The notes below the pieces were generated by a model that was not told the DNA's origin, did not search any database, and worked only from the letters and a program-made list of their open reading frames with translations. A stretch of DNA of 64,000 nt from Apodemus sylvaticus (taxonomy: Eukaryota > Chordata > Mammalia > Rodentia > Muridae). Shown here piece by piece: positions 20,655 through 30,898 of this stretch. Numbering within the stretch: the stretch's first letter is position 1; each line of letters begins with the position of its first letter. A program made the position numbers and the translations under genes. Where the stretch lies: the NCBI RefSeq assembly GCF_947179515.1, contig NC_067478.1, positions 27,794,605 to 27,858,604 on the forward strand, written 5' to 3'.

Positions 20655-20795
20655 GGGTGGGGCATGGTGGCACAGGCCTGTAACACTAGCATAGAGTCTG
20701 AGACAGGAATCGCACGTTTTGAGAACAGCATGGGATATGAGGCTCTGCCTCAAACAGGAAAAACTGCACTGAGCCACAAGCAGAGTGAGGCTGAG
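20655..20795 (+). repeat. Diverged B1-like SINE
   Basis: Sense: gggtggggcatggtggcaca, ggcctgtaacactagcatag. It lies just beyond the inferred Xrn1 poly(A) site. Confidence 0.5.
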
Positions 20796-20839
20796 AGAAA
20801 AGCAACCACGGAGCAGCGCCACGTCACCGTCATTCCATC

Positions 20840-20845
20840 TTTAAT
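20840..20845 (-). terminator. Xrn1: Candidate distal poly(A) signal ATTAAA
   Basis: The minus strand reads ATTAAA here, followed within 15-40 bases by GT-rich text (ggtgacgtgg, gtggttgc) that would suit a downstream element. Cleavage would fall near 20815-20830. Confidence 0.45.
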
Positions 20846-21349
20846 CAAAATCACAGCGCCTTTGACACGTACAGATGTCCCGCCCGGCAGGGACTTTTGC
20901 ATACCAAAATCCCTTTGCATAACATTTTGAGGCTAATTTCGTGCTATGAATTTACAAATGTACAACATAAAAATACATTTGGAGTCCATTCCATGTAAGT
21001 TAAAAAACTTTTAAATGCAATAGACATACAATGTAAAGATATTTAAAATAAAAATTACAAAATGCGGACAAAGAAGTTTTCCCTTTGGAATTTTTAATAA
21101 AATACTTCTCTGTCTAAAATCTAATGAGAAATTCCAGTTACTTACAAAATAGTTACATGACAAAAGAAATCAAGGAAGATAGCTATGTATGAAATCACAC
21201 TATTTAAATGAAGCAAATGTTAAACACTTTGATACACAGCACACCACTGATTGCTCAGTGTCAAGTGAAAACACTCAAAGTAATTTGTACAGCAAAAGAA
21301 AATGTAAGATTCTTGAGGCCAAGAAAGAAAAGCTAAAATATAAAATCCA

Positions 21350-21500
21350 GCTGGGCAATGGTAGCACATGCCTTTAATTCTAACACTTGGGAGGCAGAGG
21401 CAGGAGGATCTCTGTGAGCTTGAGGCCAGCCTGGTCTACAGAGTGAGTTCCAGGACAACCATGACTACACAGACAAACCCTGCTCTGAAAAACAAAACGA
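21350..21500 (+). repeat. B1 SINE in the Xrn1 3' UTR
   Basis: Sense B1 on the plus strand (gctgggcaatggtagcacat, gaggccagcctggtctacag), so antisense in the transcript. CA-rich sequence follows at 21510-21545. Confidence 0.85.
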
Positions 21501-21674
21501 AAATCTAACACTCACAGACACACATATACACATAGATACACACACCTATAACTGTAAAGGAAAGGCAGGATTAAGAGCTTACAGCACTCTGGGCCTGGTG
21601 CCATGCTCTGTAACCTCACAACTCAGGAGGTGGAGGCAGGAGGACTGAGGGGCTGTACAGCAAGAGGGAGTAGA

Positions 21675-21702
21675 GAAGGGGAGAGAGAGAGAGAGAGAGA
21701 GC
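21675..21702. repeat. (GA)n microsatellite
   Basis: About twelve GA units on the plus strand. They would read (TC)n in the Xrn1 transcript. Confidence 0.85.
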
Positions 21703-22208
21703 CCGAGGGAGCAGGAGTTATAAGGACTTACAGCAGGCCCCAGAGCAAATTCTCACCCCCATCATTTTGAGAGAAACAGAAGAACTTGGCTTCCAATCAA
21801 TCCCTATGCAGCTACACAGACCGTTACCTTTCGCAATAATTGGCAGTCATGGGCCAGCTGGTGGGGAAATTCGCGTCTTCGGGTCTCACTATGCCAAAAT
21901 GTGATCTGAAAGCAGCCTCCTTCCCCAGCTGCCCTGGAGACCAAGCTCTGCAGAGCAGGGAGCTTCCACTGCGAGGCACACAGATCCTCAACATTCTTGA
22001 TGCTTGAACTACTTTCTTCTATCCTCTTTCTCTCAAAAAGAAGGCCATGTGCTGTGTGAGCTAACGCAGCCCGTGACAGCAACCCTGGGTCTGCTTTTCC
22101 CTGTTGCTGGCGAGGTGCTGCCCGGCTCCAGCTGTGCCCTGGCACAAAGTGAGGATGTCTGACAGGAATAGGAATTAAGTCAGTCTGAAAAACACTAAAA
22201 ACTTAAGC

Positions 22209-22214
22209 TTTATT
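22209..22214 (-). terminator. Xrn1: Alternative poly(A) signal AATAAA
   Basis: AATAAA on the minus strand within the 3' UTR, 3.5 kb past the stop. A G/T-rich stretch is not obvious downstream, so this is only a candidate. Confidence 0.3.
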
Positions 22215-22825
22215 TTCTTCTAGGAAAGGGAGTGCCTGCAAAAAAGACTACTTTGTTGAAAACAACACAACATAAAACACACACATCAAGGTGCAGTTGG
22301 AGCCTGTCACTGTTTCTAAAAAATAATGATTTGTTTTTTTTTTTTTTAGTGACTGATATTTTAAAAAAGATACAGAATGCCTTTCATAGTAATTTCTAAC
22401 AGATTCTCTTCTATATAGTAAAAGAAAAATCTGGACGCAAGATAGTACAATGAACATTTATCTGACAATTGTGTGAGCGCTCCCTTCTATGGAGTCCGGC
22501 CATATAAGATATAAACTAGATAACCACTGTGAAAAATATTTGTTGATTCAACAAGAACAGATACGTAAAAAGGAAGCAAATAAAATGACTCTATAGTTTA
22601 TTTCTTGAGCTAAGTCAGTACCTTAAAGTCTGGAATAGTACTGGATCTCACCTCTGTCCTCCTCCTCCCCTAGAACCAAGAATCTAGAACTATGTAGACA
22701 TCAAGTGAGCATGTGACAGGTACGGGAATGAAAGACAAGAGGCAGCAACACCTTCATTCTGCTCATCATGGAAGGGGAAATACCTTCAGACTTCATTACT
22801 GACTGCTTTAAAAAGTAAAGAGAAC

Positions 22826-22925
22826 TTTTTTCAAACAGGGTCCACATAGCCCAGGCTTGCCTTGAATCCCAGTTCTGCTACAGCTTCCAGAGTGCTGGGA
22901 CTGGAGACGTGCACTTCCACGCCAA
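22826..22925 (-). repeat. Diverged B1 in the Xrn1 3' UTR
   Basis: Antisense on the plus strand: cacatagcccaggcttgcct, ccagagtgctgggactggag. Confidence 0.5.
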
Positions 22926-24651
22926 GAGAAGGAAAATATGAAATAAACTGAGGTTCAGAGGAAATAATGTTTTGATTCAACTGAGGTTTAGATATTTAAG
23001 CCTTTAGTCTATGAAGTGCTTAGGACAATTAATGCATTGACCAGAAAATATAGAAAATTAAGAGAGGGAGCCAAGGCATAAAAGGACCCAACTTCAGATG
23101 AACTTCATTTGCTGAACAAAGAAAGATTTGTTGAACAAAGATATTTACAATAATTTCCAGTGAGGAGAGGAAGGCTTAATCAAATAACTTTTCTAGTTAC
23201 ACAGAACTAGACAATCTGGTGGAACTGTTTCTTCTGTGGCCACAGTCCACCATTTCCAAAGGTTCTTAGATTCAACAGTCAACTGAACATATTTTAAAAG
23301 CTTGAGGGTGGTTTCAGACTGATTCATCCCAACAGGGAAAACTGTATGGTTGCCACAGCCCAAGTATGTTTCAGAGATGTGCTCCACCCCTCATGGGTCA
23401 AGAGATCCAGTGTCCTCACAGCACGCTGCTGCTGAGGCAGTCTTGGCCTCTCACACCTTCCAGGGGCTGCATACTTCACAGACATGGTATGGAATAGGGC
23501 ACTGGGGGGTGGGGGTGGCACACAGAGTACACCGCCGCTCCCCATCTGCCATACAGAATCCTCTCCTTCTCTTTGCAAGCTTGGCCCTTAGAATTTGATT
23601 TTTATTTTTAAAAGGAAGGTCAAATACTCTTACTGGTTTTCCATATAGAATTACTAGCTTGTTGTGCTCACATTTTAGAGAAATATCCTCACAGGTTCAA
23701 TGGCATTGTGTTTACTAAAATTTCTTATGGAATTTTCAGAACAGCTCCTTCCTCTGTGTTTTACAGGGGCCATGGTTGTACACCACAGAGAATTCATCCC
23801 ACTGGAGTCAGTGAATGCACAGTAAATGTGAGGTAACAGATACTGCACATTTCAATGGTCTCGAAAGGAGTTACCACAGCATTGTCATGGCTGAACTTCC
23901 CTTGTGTCTGTAATGGACACTTCCTGTAAAAACAGTTTGTGAGCAACAAAGACAAACACTGTGGAGGACCCGAGCCTTCCCACAGTGCCCCAGTGAGAAG
24001 TACTGGACACTGACACACAGCTGAACTTCTACTGACAGAAAACAAAGTTACAGAAATTCACATGACCATAGAAAATACAGATAATGATCATTTATCTCTT
24101 ATACTAAAGGCACTACTAGTATACATATATCCTGCCATCATTTAGAGAAACACTGAAATCAGCAGAGAAAGGAATTCAACACCAGCATTTTAACAAACAG
24201 ACTATTTTAAGACTTATGGCAGAGTTTTCAATGACCTAAATTAAATCAAACATAGCAATAAGCAGCTCCATATAAAGACTGGTTCCTACTTTTTAAAAAG
24301 TATGATCATTTTACTCTTTAAAAATATAAGTATATCATAAAACTGAAAGATAAATATATGTTTATATATAAATGCACGTCCTGATGTCCTTGAGAAATTT
24401 TCATAAATCCAAAATCATTTCAACAGTGTTAACAACACATACCCATGAGTGACATGCAGAGACAAAGTGTGACGTCACTGAGCAGTCCAGCAGGTGCTCA
24501 AATGCACAACCGGATGGGACAGCCAGTAAATAATGTCCACACACAAAGGCGTCTTGAAATTTTTAAAGTTTCCGTTTTTACCAGTCCCAGGAAGCTCCAC
24601 ACACAGACCCAGTGAGTATTCACATATGTGAAGTAAGCAGAGAAAAAGCCA

Positions 24652-24765
24652 CATGAGGGGGGCGTGGTGATACACACTGGAATCTCAGAACATGGAGGAT
24701 TGCCATGAGTACCAGGCCAGCCAGGACTACACAGCAAGACCCCGTCTCAATAGAAAAAAATTATC
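24652..24765 (+). repeat. Diverged B1 in the Xrn1 3' UTR
   Basis: Sense: ggggggcgtggtgatacaca, then accaggccagccaggactac and agcaagaccccgtctcaa. Confidence 0.6.
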
Positions 24766-25352
24766 AACAAAGCAAATACGACCCGAGAAGCCTATAAAAG
24801 CATAGTGATCAACGTTCTGCTCTGTACTCTATTTGAAGACTGATTTGTAATCACTGTACCCTGTAGATTTTGAAACTTAATTTTATTAGGAATTCTGAAT
24901 GCTGGTTCTTGAATAATCTAAAAAAATTCGTTATTTTTCAAATCTAGATTGCTACTCCTAGTTTGAAGCAGTCAGATGAATGCTCTTCTAAATTGCTTTG
25001 GTACAAGATTTAGAACATAGCAGCACTGGCTGCACCAGCCAGCCCCATGGCTCTGCGGCCTCGGCCGGTGTGCGTGCTGACTCCCGAGCATCCGAGGGAC
25101 TGCCTGGCCACAGACTGCGGGCCACTCTCTTCAGTCATGTTGCCCCATCATTACAAACAAATAAAACCCACACTTAGGAAATTACGAGGCCTAATTCATG
25201 CTGTATTTAGTCATCCCTCAATAATAGTGTAAAAAGCTTGTTATTATGATAAGTTAATGACTAATTTATAGTTCAAGGATCCTTCTAATGAGGAAGCCAA
25301 TGGTCAGAGTGGTACATTTTAACATTTAGACCACTCATATTTACTGTAGTTT

Positions 25353-25480
25353 TGGTTTTTAAAGCAAGGTCTCAGGCTGGCCAGGAATTCACTATATAGC
25401 CCTACATGGTGAGTATAGGGCAATCCTCCTGTCTCAGACTCTCAAGCATGATACTCAGAGGTTATTACCATGCTCAGTTT
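25353..25480 (-). repeat. Diverged B1 in the Xrn1 3' UTR
   Basis: Antisense: agcaaggtctcaggctggcc, cactatatagccctacatgg, gcaatcctcctgtctcagac. Confidence 0.6.
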
Positions 25481-25499
25481 GCTATTTATTTTAATACAA

Positions 25500-25620
25500 G
25501 ATTTAATTTTTCTTTTTTTACAGCTTTATTGAGGTATCACTGATGTACAACAAATTGCACATATTTAAAGTGCACAATTTGATAGTCTTAAATAGCATGA
25601 AAAGTGCCTGATAACTTAAA
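25500..25620 (-). repeat. Ancient L1 3'-end fragment in the Xrn1 3' UTR
   Basis: The text acagctttattgaggtatca and atatttaaagtgcacaattt matches the widespread antisense pattern of ancient mammalian L1 (L1M) ends. Related text is at 57900-58415. Confidence 0.5.
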
Positions 25621-25733
25621 AATAAAAAATATTTAATCTAAACATATCCTAAAATAGTACATTTCTGACACATAGATATTAATTTATAAAAAGGTAGATG
25701 GAGATGAAAGAAATGAATTCCCAGGTACCAAAT

Positions 25734-26030
25734 TTATTCAGAAGGTTTAGAAACGCTAAAGTTGACAGCCAGTTTTCTTGATTTCCTTCTTGAAGAGCTT
25801 GGCGCTGACCTCTGTTGGGACACAACATGGCCTTGGGAGGCAGTGTCAATGTGAGAAGACACAGGCTGAGCAGCCTGAGAGGATGAGGAAGAGGCTGGTG
25901 GACTTTCTTGTGGAGTCATTTTGGTGGCTTCAGAAGATCCTGGCTTGTTAGTCTGAAGTGGCGTGGCTTGAGAACTCTGGGTCTCCTTATTCTCAAAATT
26001 CTTTCTGTTTGCAACCCTTTTTTTCGTAAC
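25734..26030 (-). CDS. Xrn1: Xrn1 terminal coding exon
   Basis: Residues 596-693 and the stop codon. The exon starts after a TTCCTCAAAG acceptor with VTKKRVAN and ends with the basic, conserved tail RRKSRKLAVNFSVSKPSE, the segment that identified the gene. It is rich in Ser, Pro and Gln with no predicted fold. In human XRN1 the far C-terminus carries a short motif that binds the decapping scaffold EDC4; equivalence here is inferred from the conserved end. A degenerate duplicate of this exon lies at 27142-27280. The stop TAA sits inside an AATAAA (25733-25738). Confidence 0.97.
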   Translation of the reverse strand, partial: VTKKRVANRKNFENKETQSSQATPLQTNKPGSSEATKMTPQESPPASSSSSQAAQPVSSHIDTASQGHVVSQQRSAPSSSRRKSRKLAVNFSVSKPSE

Positions 26031-26082
26031 CTTTGAGGAATAAAAGCATTATTAACTAATAATCTAGCAATTTGCACATACA

Positions 26083-26101
26083 CACACACACAAACACACA
26101 C
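26083..26101. repeat. (CA)n microsatellite in intron
   Basis: About nine CA units some 50 bases upstream of the last exon's acceptor. They read (TG)n in the transcript, inside the intron. Confidence 0.85.
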
Positions 26102-26204
26102 AGAACCTGTGTCAGAAAATAATATAAACTCGGCCGTAGATCACTGCTAATCACTGCTGTTTTGACTTCCACTTACAATAGCAACAAAATATTTATAATA
26201 ACGG

Positions 26205-26345
26205 CTGAAGAAAAGGCTCAGTGGGGATCCAAATGTGGTTCCCAGCACCCATATCTGCTGGCCTGTAACTCTGCTTCAGGAGGTCCAATCAATACCTCTG
26301 GCCTCCCAGGGCACCTGAATTTGGGTAAAGTTACTCTCCCTCCTT
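26205..26345 (+). repeat. B3-like SINE
   Basis: Sense: aaggctcagtggggatccaa, then gtggttcccagcacccatat and tctggcctcccagggcacct. Confidence 0.45.
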
Positions 26346-26496
26346 GGACATAATTAACCCAAACTAAATCTTTAAAATGTTTATATTACATCCTATACTT
26401 AGTATTTCTTATTAGAATATAAATTCAGACCAGAAAGACCAGCTTAGTTCATACACACTTTCTAGTCAGTACGGGTAAGTACTAACTAGATAAGTT

Positions 26497-26662
26497 TTCT
26501 TTTCTTTTTTTTTTTTTCCCCAGAGACAGGGTTTCTCTGTGTAGCCCTGGCTGTCCTGTAACTTACTCTGTAGACCAGGCTGGCCTTGAACTCAGAAATC
26601 CGCCTGCCTCTGCCTCCCAGAGTGCTGGGATTACAGGCGTGTGCCACCACTGCCTGGCCTAG
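26497..26662 (-). repeat. B1 SINE
   Basis: Antisense near-consensus B1 (gagacagggtttctctgtgt through gtgtgccaccactgcctggc). It lies in the last intron, about 110 bases downstream of the penultimate exon in transcript order. Confidence 0.95.
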
Positions 26663-26774
26663 ATAAGCAGTAGTTTTGTTCTGAATATTAAAAAAAAAAA
26701 AAGAAAGAAAAGAAAAGAAAAGGAAAAAAGTACCACTGTTAAGAAAGCCTCTCCTTTCCCCAGCCAGCGCTCAC

Positions 26775-26938
26775 CTGCAGAGGTATGAACTGATTGTGCG
26801 CTCCGCCCGGCCTTCCTCCAGCCAAGGGCACGGTTCCAGGGTACGGAGGGTAGTGGAAGGCATTCCCAGCAGCTGGCACTGGTGGTCTCCATGGCACTGA
26901 GCCGAAGAGGTGAGACGATGACGGAGGCATTATATTAG
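26775..26938 (-). CDS. Xrn1: Xrn1 penultimate coding exon
   Basis: Residues 542-595 plus two bases of codon 541. The acceptor is TATTTACAG and the donor CTGCAG|GTGAGC. It encodes a Pro/Gly/Ala-rich stretch beginning ANIMPPSSSHLFGS and ending GGAHNQFIPLQ. This is low-complexity tail of XRN1 with no folded domain. The translated sequence joins exon 25734-26030 in phase 0. Confidence 0.95.
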
Positions 26939-27141
26939 CTGTAAATACCAAACCCGGAGAGTTAGGACTGCTCCCCGCTAGCCCTTAGCTCCCCCTCCTC
27001 AGGTGGCAACTGGAACTGCTCTGTTTGTTTCAGTCAGCCCTGGGCTCCGTTCTTAGCACCATCAACTATCTACAGAAAGGCAGTCATCCTGATGCTGGCC
27101 TACAGAGGACAGTAGTACTAATGCTACCATGACTTTAGGAA

Positions 27142-27280
27142 TGGCTGAAATTATGAGACTTGGAAGAAGCTGGACTTTGCTGTGGAATCATTTCAGTTCC
27201 TTCAGAAGACCCTGAAGTGGTGTAAATTGAGAAGAACGCTAGCCCTCCTCATTCTCAAAATCCTGTTTGTTTGGATTCAT
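27142..27280 (-). pseudogene. Decayed duplicate of the last Xrn1 exon
   Basis: Aligns on the same strand with 25863-26015 of the terminal coding exon. Shared blocks include ctcattctcaaaatc / ttattctcaaaatt, gaagtggtgt / gaagtggcgt, ccttcagaaga / gcttcagaaga, gtggaatcattt / gtggagtcattt and ggaagaagctgg / ggaagaggctgg. A gap of about 12 bases lies in the middle. On the minus strand the copy still reads like the exon (DFEN, SSQ, TPLQ, SSE, P..SPASS) but carries an in-frame TAG and no acceptor. It lies between the exons at 29913-30015 and 26775-26938, so it predicts an old local duplication. Confidence 0.8.
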
Positions 27281-27909
27281 GACCACATATAAGTTCTTGA
27301 AATGACTCCTTAAGAAAGGTCAGCAAACAAAGACAGAACACAAGGCTCTTGCCTTACCAATGCTAAGTAGCTTCAACAATGAGCACAGCATATAAAAAAG
27401 CCCCAAAGCTCAAATTTTGAAATGTAATCACTTTCATGGTACAAGTAGTTTCTTTTCTCTATTCTAGTATTGTAATTCAAGGACTTTTTTTTTGGCCATT
27501 GGAAGCATACTATTTGTCTTTCCGAGATACTTGAAGAGCTTGTGAAATGCCAACTCCTTGTCAGTGACTATAATCTAGTAAGCCAGACTCTTGAGATCTG
27601 AGATCAGAGGGCAATTTGTGGGGCTCAGTTCTTTCCATCCACCACGTGGGACATAGGATTTAACTCAGGCTGTCAGGCTTTGCAGCAAATGCTTTTACCT
27701 CCTGAGCCATGGCTCTGGTCCTGGTATTTTGAATTTTAAAGCAATCCATTTTATTATACTGTTGTTCCTTTCAGTCTAGAGATGTGTGTTCTTTAATTCT
27801 AAGAAATTTTAAGTTTCCCTCCTTCCCTCCCTCCCTATCACTCATTTTTCTGGAGTTGCCAATAACAAGGGTTGTTGATCTGTGTACAATATTAAATTTT
27901 TGTTATTTC

Positions 27910-28097
27910 TTTTTTTTTTTTTTTGGTTTTTTTTTTTTTTTTTTTAGATTTGGTTTTTCCGAGACAGGGTTTCTCTGTGTAGCTCTGGCTGTCCTGGAAC
28001 TCACTCTGTAGACCAGGCTGGCCTCGAACTCAGAAATCCGCCTGCCTCTGCCTCCCAGAGTGCTAGGATTATAGGCGTGCGCCACCACCGCCCGGCA
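27910..28097 (-). repeat. B1 SINE
   Basis: Antisense young B1 with a long T-rich tail (ccgagacagggtttctctgt through gcgccaccaccgcccggc). Confidence 0.95.
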
Positions 28098-28429
28098 TTT
28101 TTGTTATTTCTTTATTTTCTAGTTTTTACCATCCTTTGACCATTTTAAGTTAAGAACTGTGATGTTTTAAATGAGAAATGTCATCCTAGGCTTATGTGTT
28201 TGAATACAGTGCCCTGTGGGTGGCACTGTTTGTGAACATTATGGCATCTTTAGAGATAGTCTTGCTGAGGAAGAGTGTCCCCGAGAACTGGCTGAGTTTA
28301 TAGTTGATAGTCTCATCCTACTTCCTGTTTCTCTCCCTGCTCTGCGTCTGCTTCAGTCATCTGTTACCATGTCCCTGCTTCCATTTCCAATTTCTTGAGT
28401 CTTTTTACACACAGAGTCTATGTCATGAC

Positions 28430-28585
28430 TTTTTTTTGTTTTGTTTTGTTTTTTTGAGACAGGGTTTTTCTGTGTAGCCCTGGATGTCCTAGAACTCACT
28501 CTGAAGACCAGGGTGGCCTCGAACTCAGAAATCCACCTGCCTCTGCCTCCCAAGTACCGCCCATGACATACCACCAGGCTATGTC
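28430..28585 (-). repeat. B1 SINE with rearranged head
   Basis: Antisense B1 from the tail (tttttgagacagggtttttc) to ctctgcctcccaagtaccgc. The final part is irregular. The text ctatgtcatgact occurs on both sides (28419-28431 and 28579-28591), a likely target-site duplication. Confidence 0.85.
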
Positions 28586-28599
28586 ATGACTATTATTAA

Positions 28600-29360
28600 T
28601 CAGACACATGCAACTCTATGCTCTACAATAACCAAGAGCAAGTGGGGCAGAAAGAAATGGAAACATGCAGTCTGGAGATAAAGAGGGCATTTGGAGATGA
28701 AAGGGAATTCTCTTTTGGAAACATAAATCAAAATAAACTATCCCTTTTAGAACTTGCTTTTGGCTATGGCGTTTTAGGCACATTAGTAAGGTTACAGCTA
28801 AGGCATGAGCTAAAGAGGCTGCAATGGTTAAAGAGACTCGTGCCATCAGGGAGAGACCTGCCCTGCCCTGGAACAATGGGAAAAGTGCCCCAGAAGAGTC
28901 CACATAGCCAAAGCTCCAACTTGTGAAAGGACAGTCCTCAAGGACAGCAACTGCTTCAGCCCAGGAAAGCTGCTCCCAAAGTGGCTGAAGGAGTGTGGAT
29001 CCATTTTAGATAGCAGTCAGACTTGTCACTGTCACCCACGCAGCACCATCTTTGGGGCATGTTAGATGCAAGAGTGAGGGTGAGCCTGAGGCCAGACAAT
29101 GTGCGTCAGGGGAGTTCCTGTAAGGAGCCTGTAAGAGGCCATCCTAGAGAGTTGTGATAACGAAGTCTGGGTTGCGGTGGAGACCACAGTCATGAGACAA
29201 GAGAGCGCTGAGGCAGCAAGCTGGAATCATCCAAATCCTATGGAGATAACCTGCAGACACTGGGCACGGAGCTGTGGACTCTGTGTCCTGAGCTTGGGCC
29301 TACTCAGCGCAGTACCTCTTCACTATGTCCTGCTCTGCTACACTGCCCTCTCCCCCTCTC
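28600..29360. other. Intronic DNA, nothing recognised
   Basis: Open frames exist on both strands (28616-28926), but no splice-consistent exon or known product was seen. Confidence 0.4.
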
Positions 29361-29367
29361 TCTTTTC

Positions 29368-29510
29368 TTCCAGACAGGGTTTCTCTGTGTAGCCCTGGCT
29401 GTCCTGGGACTCACTCTGTAGACCAGGCTGGCCTAAAACTGAGAGATCCTCCTGCCTCTGCCTCTTGAGTGCTGGGCTTAAAGGCGTGTGTCACCAGTAC
29501 TGGCTGCTTT
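29368..29510 (-). repeat. B1 SINE
   Basis: Antisense B1 (ccagacagggtttctctgtg through gtgtgtcaccagtactggct). Confidence 0.85.
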
Positions 29511-29659
29511 CAAATTTCTAGTCTGCTGAAACTTCTTTTATCTATTTATACCCAGAGGCTTTGTTTTTAAAATTTCTTAATATTTAACTTAACAGAGTTT
29601 GGGTGGGAAGAAAAGGTAACTATAAGTTGTAAAGTTTTTTGAATTTTGAAGATAGTCCT

Positions 29660-29765
29660 TTAATTTGGTGTGGTAGATACACTTTAATCTTACCACTCAG
29701 AAGACTGAGGTAGAAACCAGAAATTCAAAACTATGAGACATTGCTTTGAAAAAAAATTAAATCCC
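29660..29765 (+). repeat. Diverged B1 SINE
   Basis: Sense: tttggtgtggtagatacact, ttaatcttaccactcagaag. Confidence 0.45.
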
Positions 29766-29912
29766 AAACCACAAAAATGGTACATGTTGATGTATGTATA
29801 TATACACAAAATGTAATTTAACACCCCCTCCCTAAACACGATGTGATTCTTAAAAGAATTTAGAGAAAATAAGAACTGAAGGAGAAATACTTAGAAAAGC
29901 AAACCACCTTAC

Positions 29913-30015
29913 CAGTAGGTTGGGTAAAAACAGGAGGGACAGGTCCAGGTGGTACCGCAGGAGGATAATTTGTAAATATTGGTGGAGGCAAAGGAAAATT
30001 CACACCCAAGGAGCC
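29913..30015 (-). CDS. Xrn1: Xrn1 coding exon
   Basis: Residues 507-540 and the first base of codon 541. The acceptor is CTTCCATAG and the donor ACTG|GTAAGG. It encodes GSLGVNFPLPPPIFTNYPP followed by further Pro/Val-rich residues. The first residues extend the last helix of the dsRBD-like segment from the preceding exon; the rest is low complexity. Confidence 0.95.
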
Positions 30016-30091
30016 CTATGGAAGTATTTAAAAGTAATAAGACAAAACGACAAGACCTTTCTTTCTGTACAGACTAATTACAAATCTAATA

Positions 30092-30225
30092 GACAGACTG
30101 GAGAGAGCTCAGTGGTTAAGAGCCCTTCCCGATGATGGAGTTTGATTCCTAGCATGCATGTGGGGCAGCTCACAACATCTGTAACTGCAGTTCTAGGGGA
30201 TATGACTCCCTTCTGCTGCTCTCTG
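30092..30225 (+). repeat. B3/B2-like SINE
   Basis: Sense: agactggagagagctcagtg, tggggcagctcacaacatct, then a CA tract grown from its tail. Confidence 0.65.
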
Positions 30226-30243
30226 CACACACACACACACACG

Positions 30244-30304
<61 letters not shown>
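30226..30304. repeat. (CA)n microsatellite
   Basis: About 39 CA units with two GC interruptions, beginning 36 bases downstream of the donor of exon 30340-30453 in transcript order. It reads (TG)n in the pre-mRNA. Confidence 0.95.
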
Positions 30305-30306
<2 letters not shown>

Positions 30307-30339
30307 TTTAAACCCTCAGGACTCACGCATGATTCTTAC

Positions 30340-30453
30340 CAGCTGCTGTAAAGCAAAAAGCGCGGCTCGCTCCTTGGCTTCACCTTCCGAGTGGCACTGT
30401 GGCCCATGCACCAGTAAGCCATTAGACAATTTTACCTGACAAACTGTCATTGT
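30340..30453 (-). CDS. Xrn1: Xrn1 coding exon, dsRBD-like C-terminal half
   Basis: Residues 469-506; 114 nucleotides, phase 0 at both ends. The acceptor is CTTATTTTAG and the donor CAGCTG|GTAAGA. Translation TMTVCQVKLSNGLLVHGPQ, then HSEGEAKERAALFALQQL. The beta-strand text followed by EAKERAALFALQQL strongly resembles the last strand and helix of a double-stranded-RNA-binding domain, where AK..AA..AL..L is the signature. With the preceding exon it completes the fold pattern. Confidence 0.95.
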
Positions 30454-30599
30454 CTAAAATAAGAAAGCAGAGATTTCCATAAGATTATCTGTCTAGGACC
30501 TGAAGTTCCTCTCTTAAACTATGGACTAACAGCAGGATAATCTCATCTAAGTTTTAGGCTTCCAGGGAACACTTTAGAATTGTGCCTTATCTTTCTTTC

Positions 30600-30745
30600 C
30601 TTAAAAAACAAAAAACAAAAAAACAAAACAAAACAACAAAGTCAAGGTCTCTCTATGCAGTCTCAAGGTCCTGGAGCTCTCTATGTAGACTAGGCTGGCC
30701 TCAAACTCCCAGATGTCTGTCTGTCTCGGACCCGGAACACACCCC
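30600..30745 (-). repeat. Diverged B1-like SINE
   Basis: Antisense: tcaaggtctctctatgcagt, atgtagactaggctggcctc. Confidence 0.5.
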
Positions 30746-30764
30746 CAAACCCCCCAAAAAACAT

Positions 30765-30895
30765 GTAATATTAAATTTAACCATCTTAACAATTTTTTCA
30801 AGAATACAATTCAGTGGTAGTACAAATACTAATAATGTTATACTATGTGTCACTACAATCTATCTCCAGAAATCTTTTTATTTTATAAACCTAAT
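30765..30895 (-). repeat. Ancient L1 fragment
   Basis: Antisense L1M-like text: aaatttaaccatcttaacaa, agaatacaattcagtggtag. It is probably one element with 31140-31215 and 32075-32160, split by later SINEs. Confidence 0.5.
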
Positions 30896-30898
30896 TCT

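Larger units (their letters stand above)
20820..25733 (-). other. Xrn1: Xrn1 3' UTR
   Basis: About 4.9 kb of AT-rich, largely unique sequence follows the stop codon without any other gene. Possible AATAAA hexamers (TTTATT on the plus strand) occur at 25733-25738, 23601-23606, 22597-22602 and 22209-22214, and an ATTAAA at 20840-20845. B1 copies lie at 21350-21500, 22826-22925, 24652-24765 and 25353-25480. The far end is inferred from the last hexamer and from the change to intergenic repeats. Shorter alternative 3' ends are possible. Confidence 0.6.

Noticed and set aside
28616..28926. Opposed frames of about 100 codons as a nested gene
   Set aside because: Shadow frames in intronic DNA with no domain, promoter or splice support.
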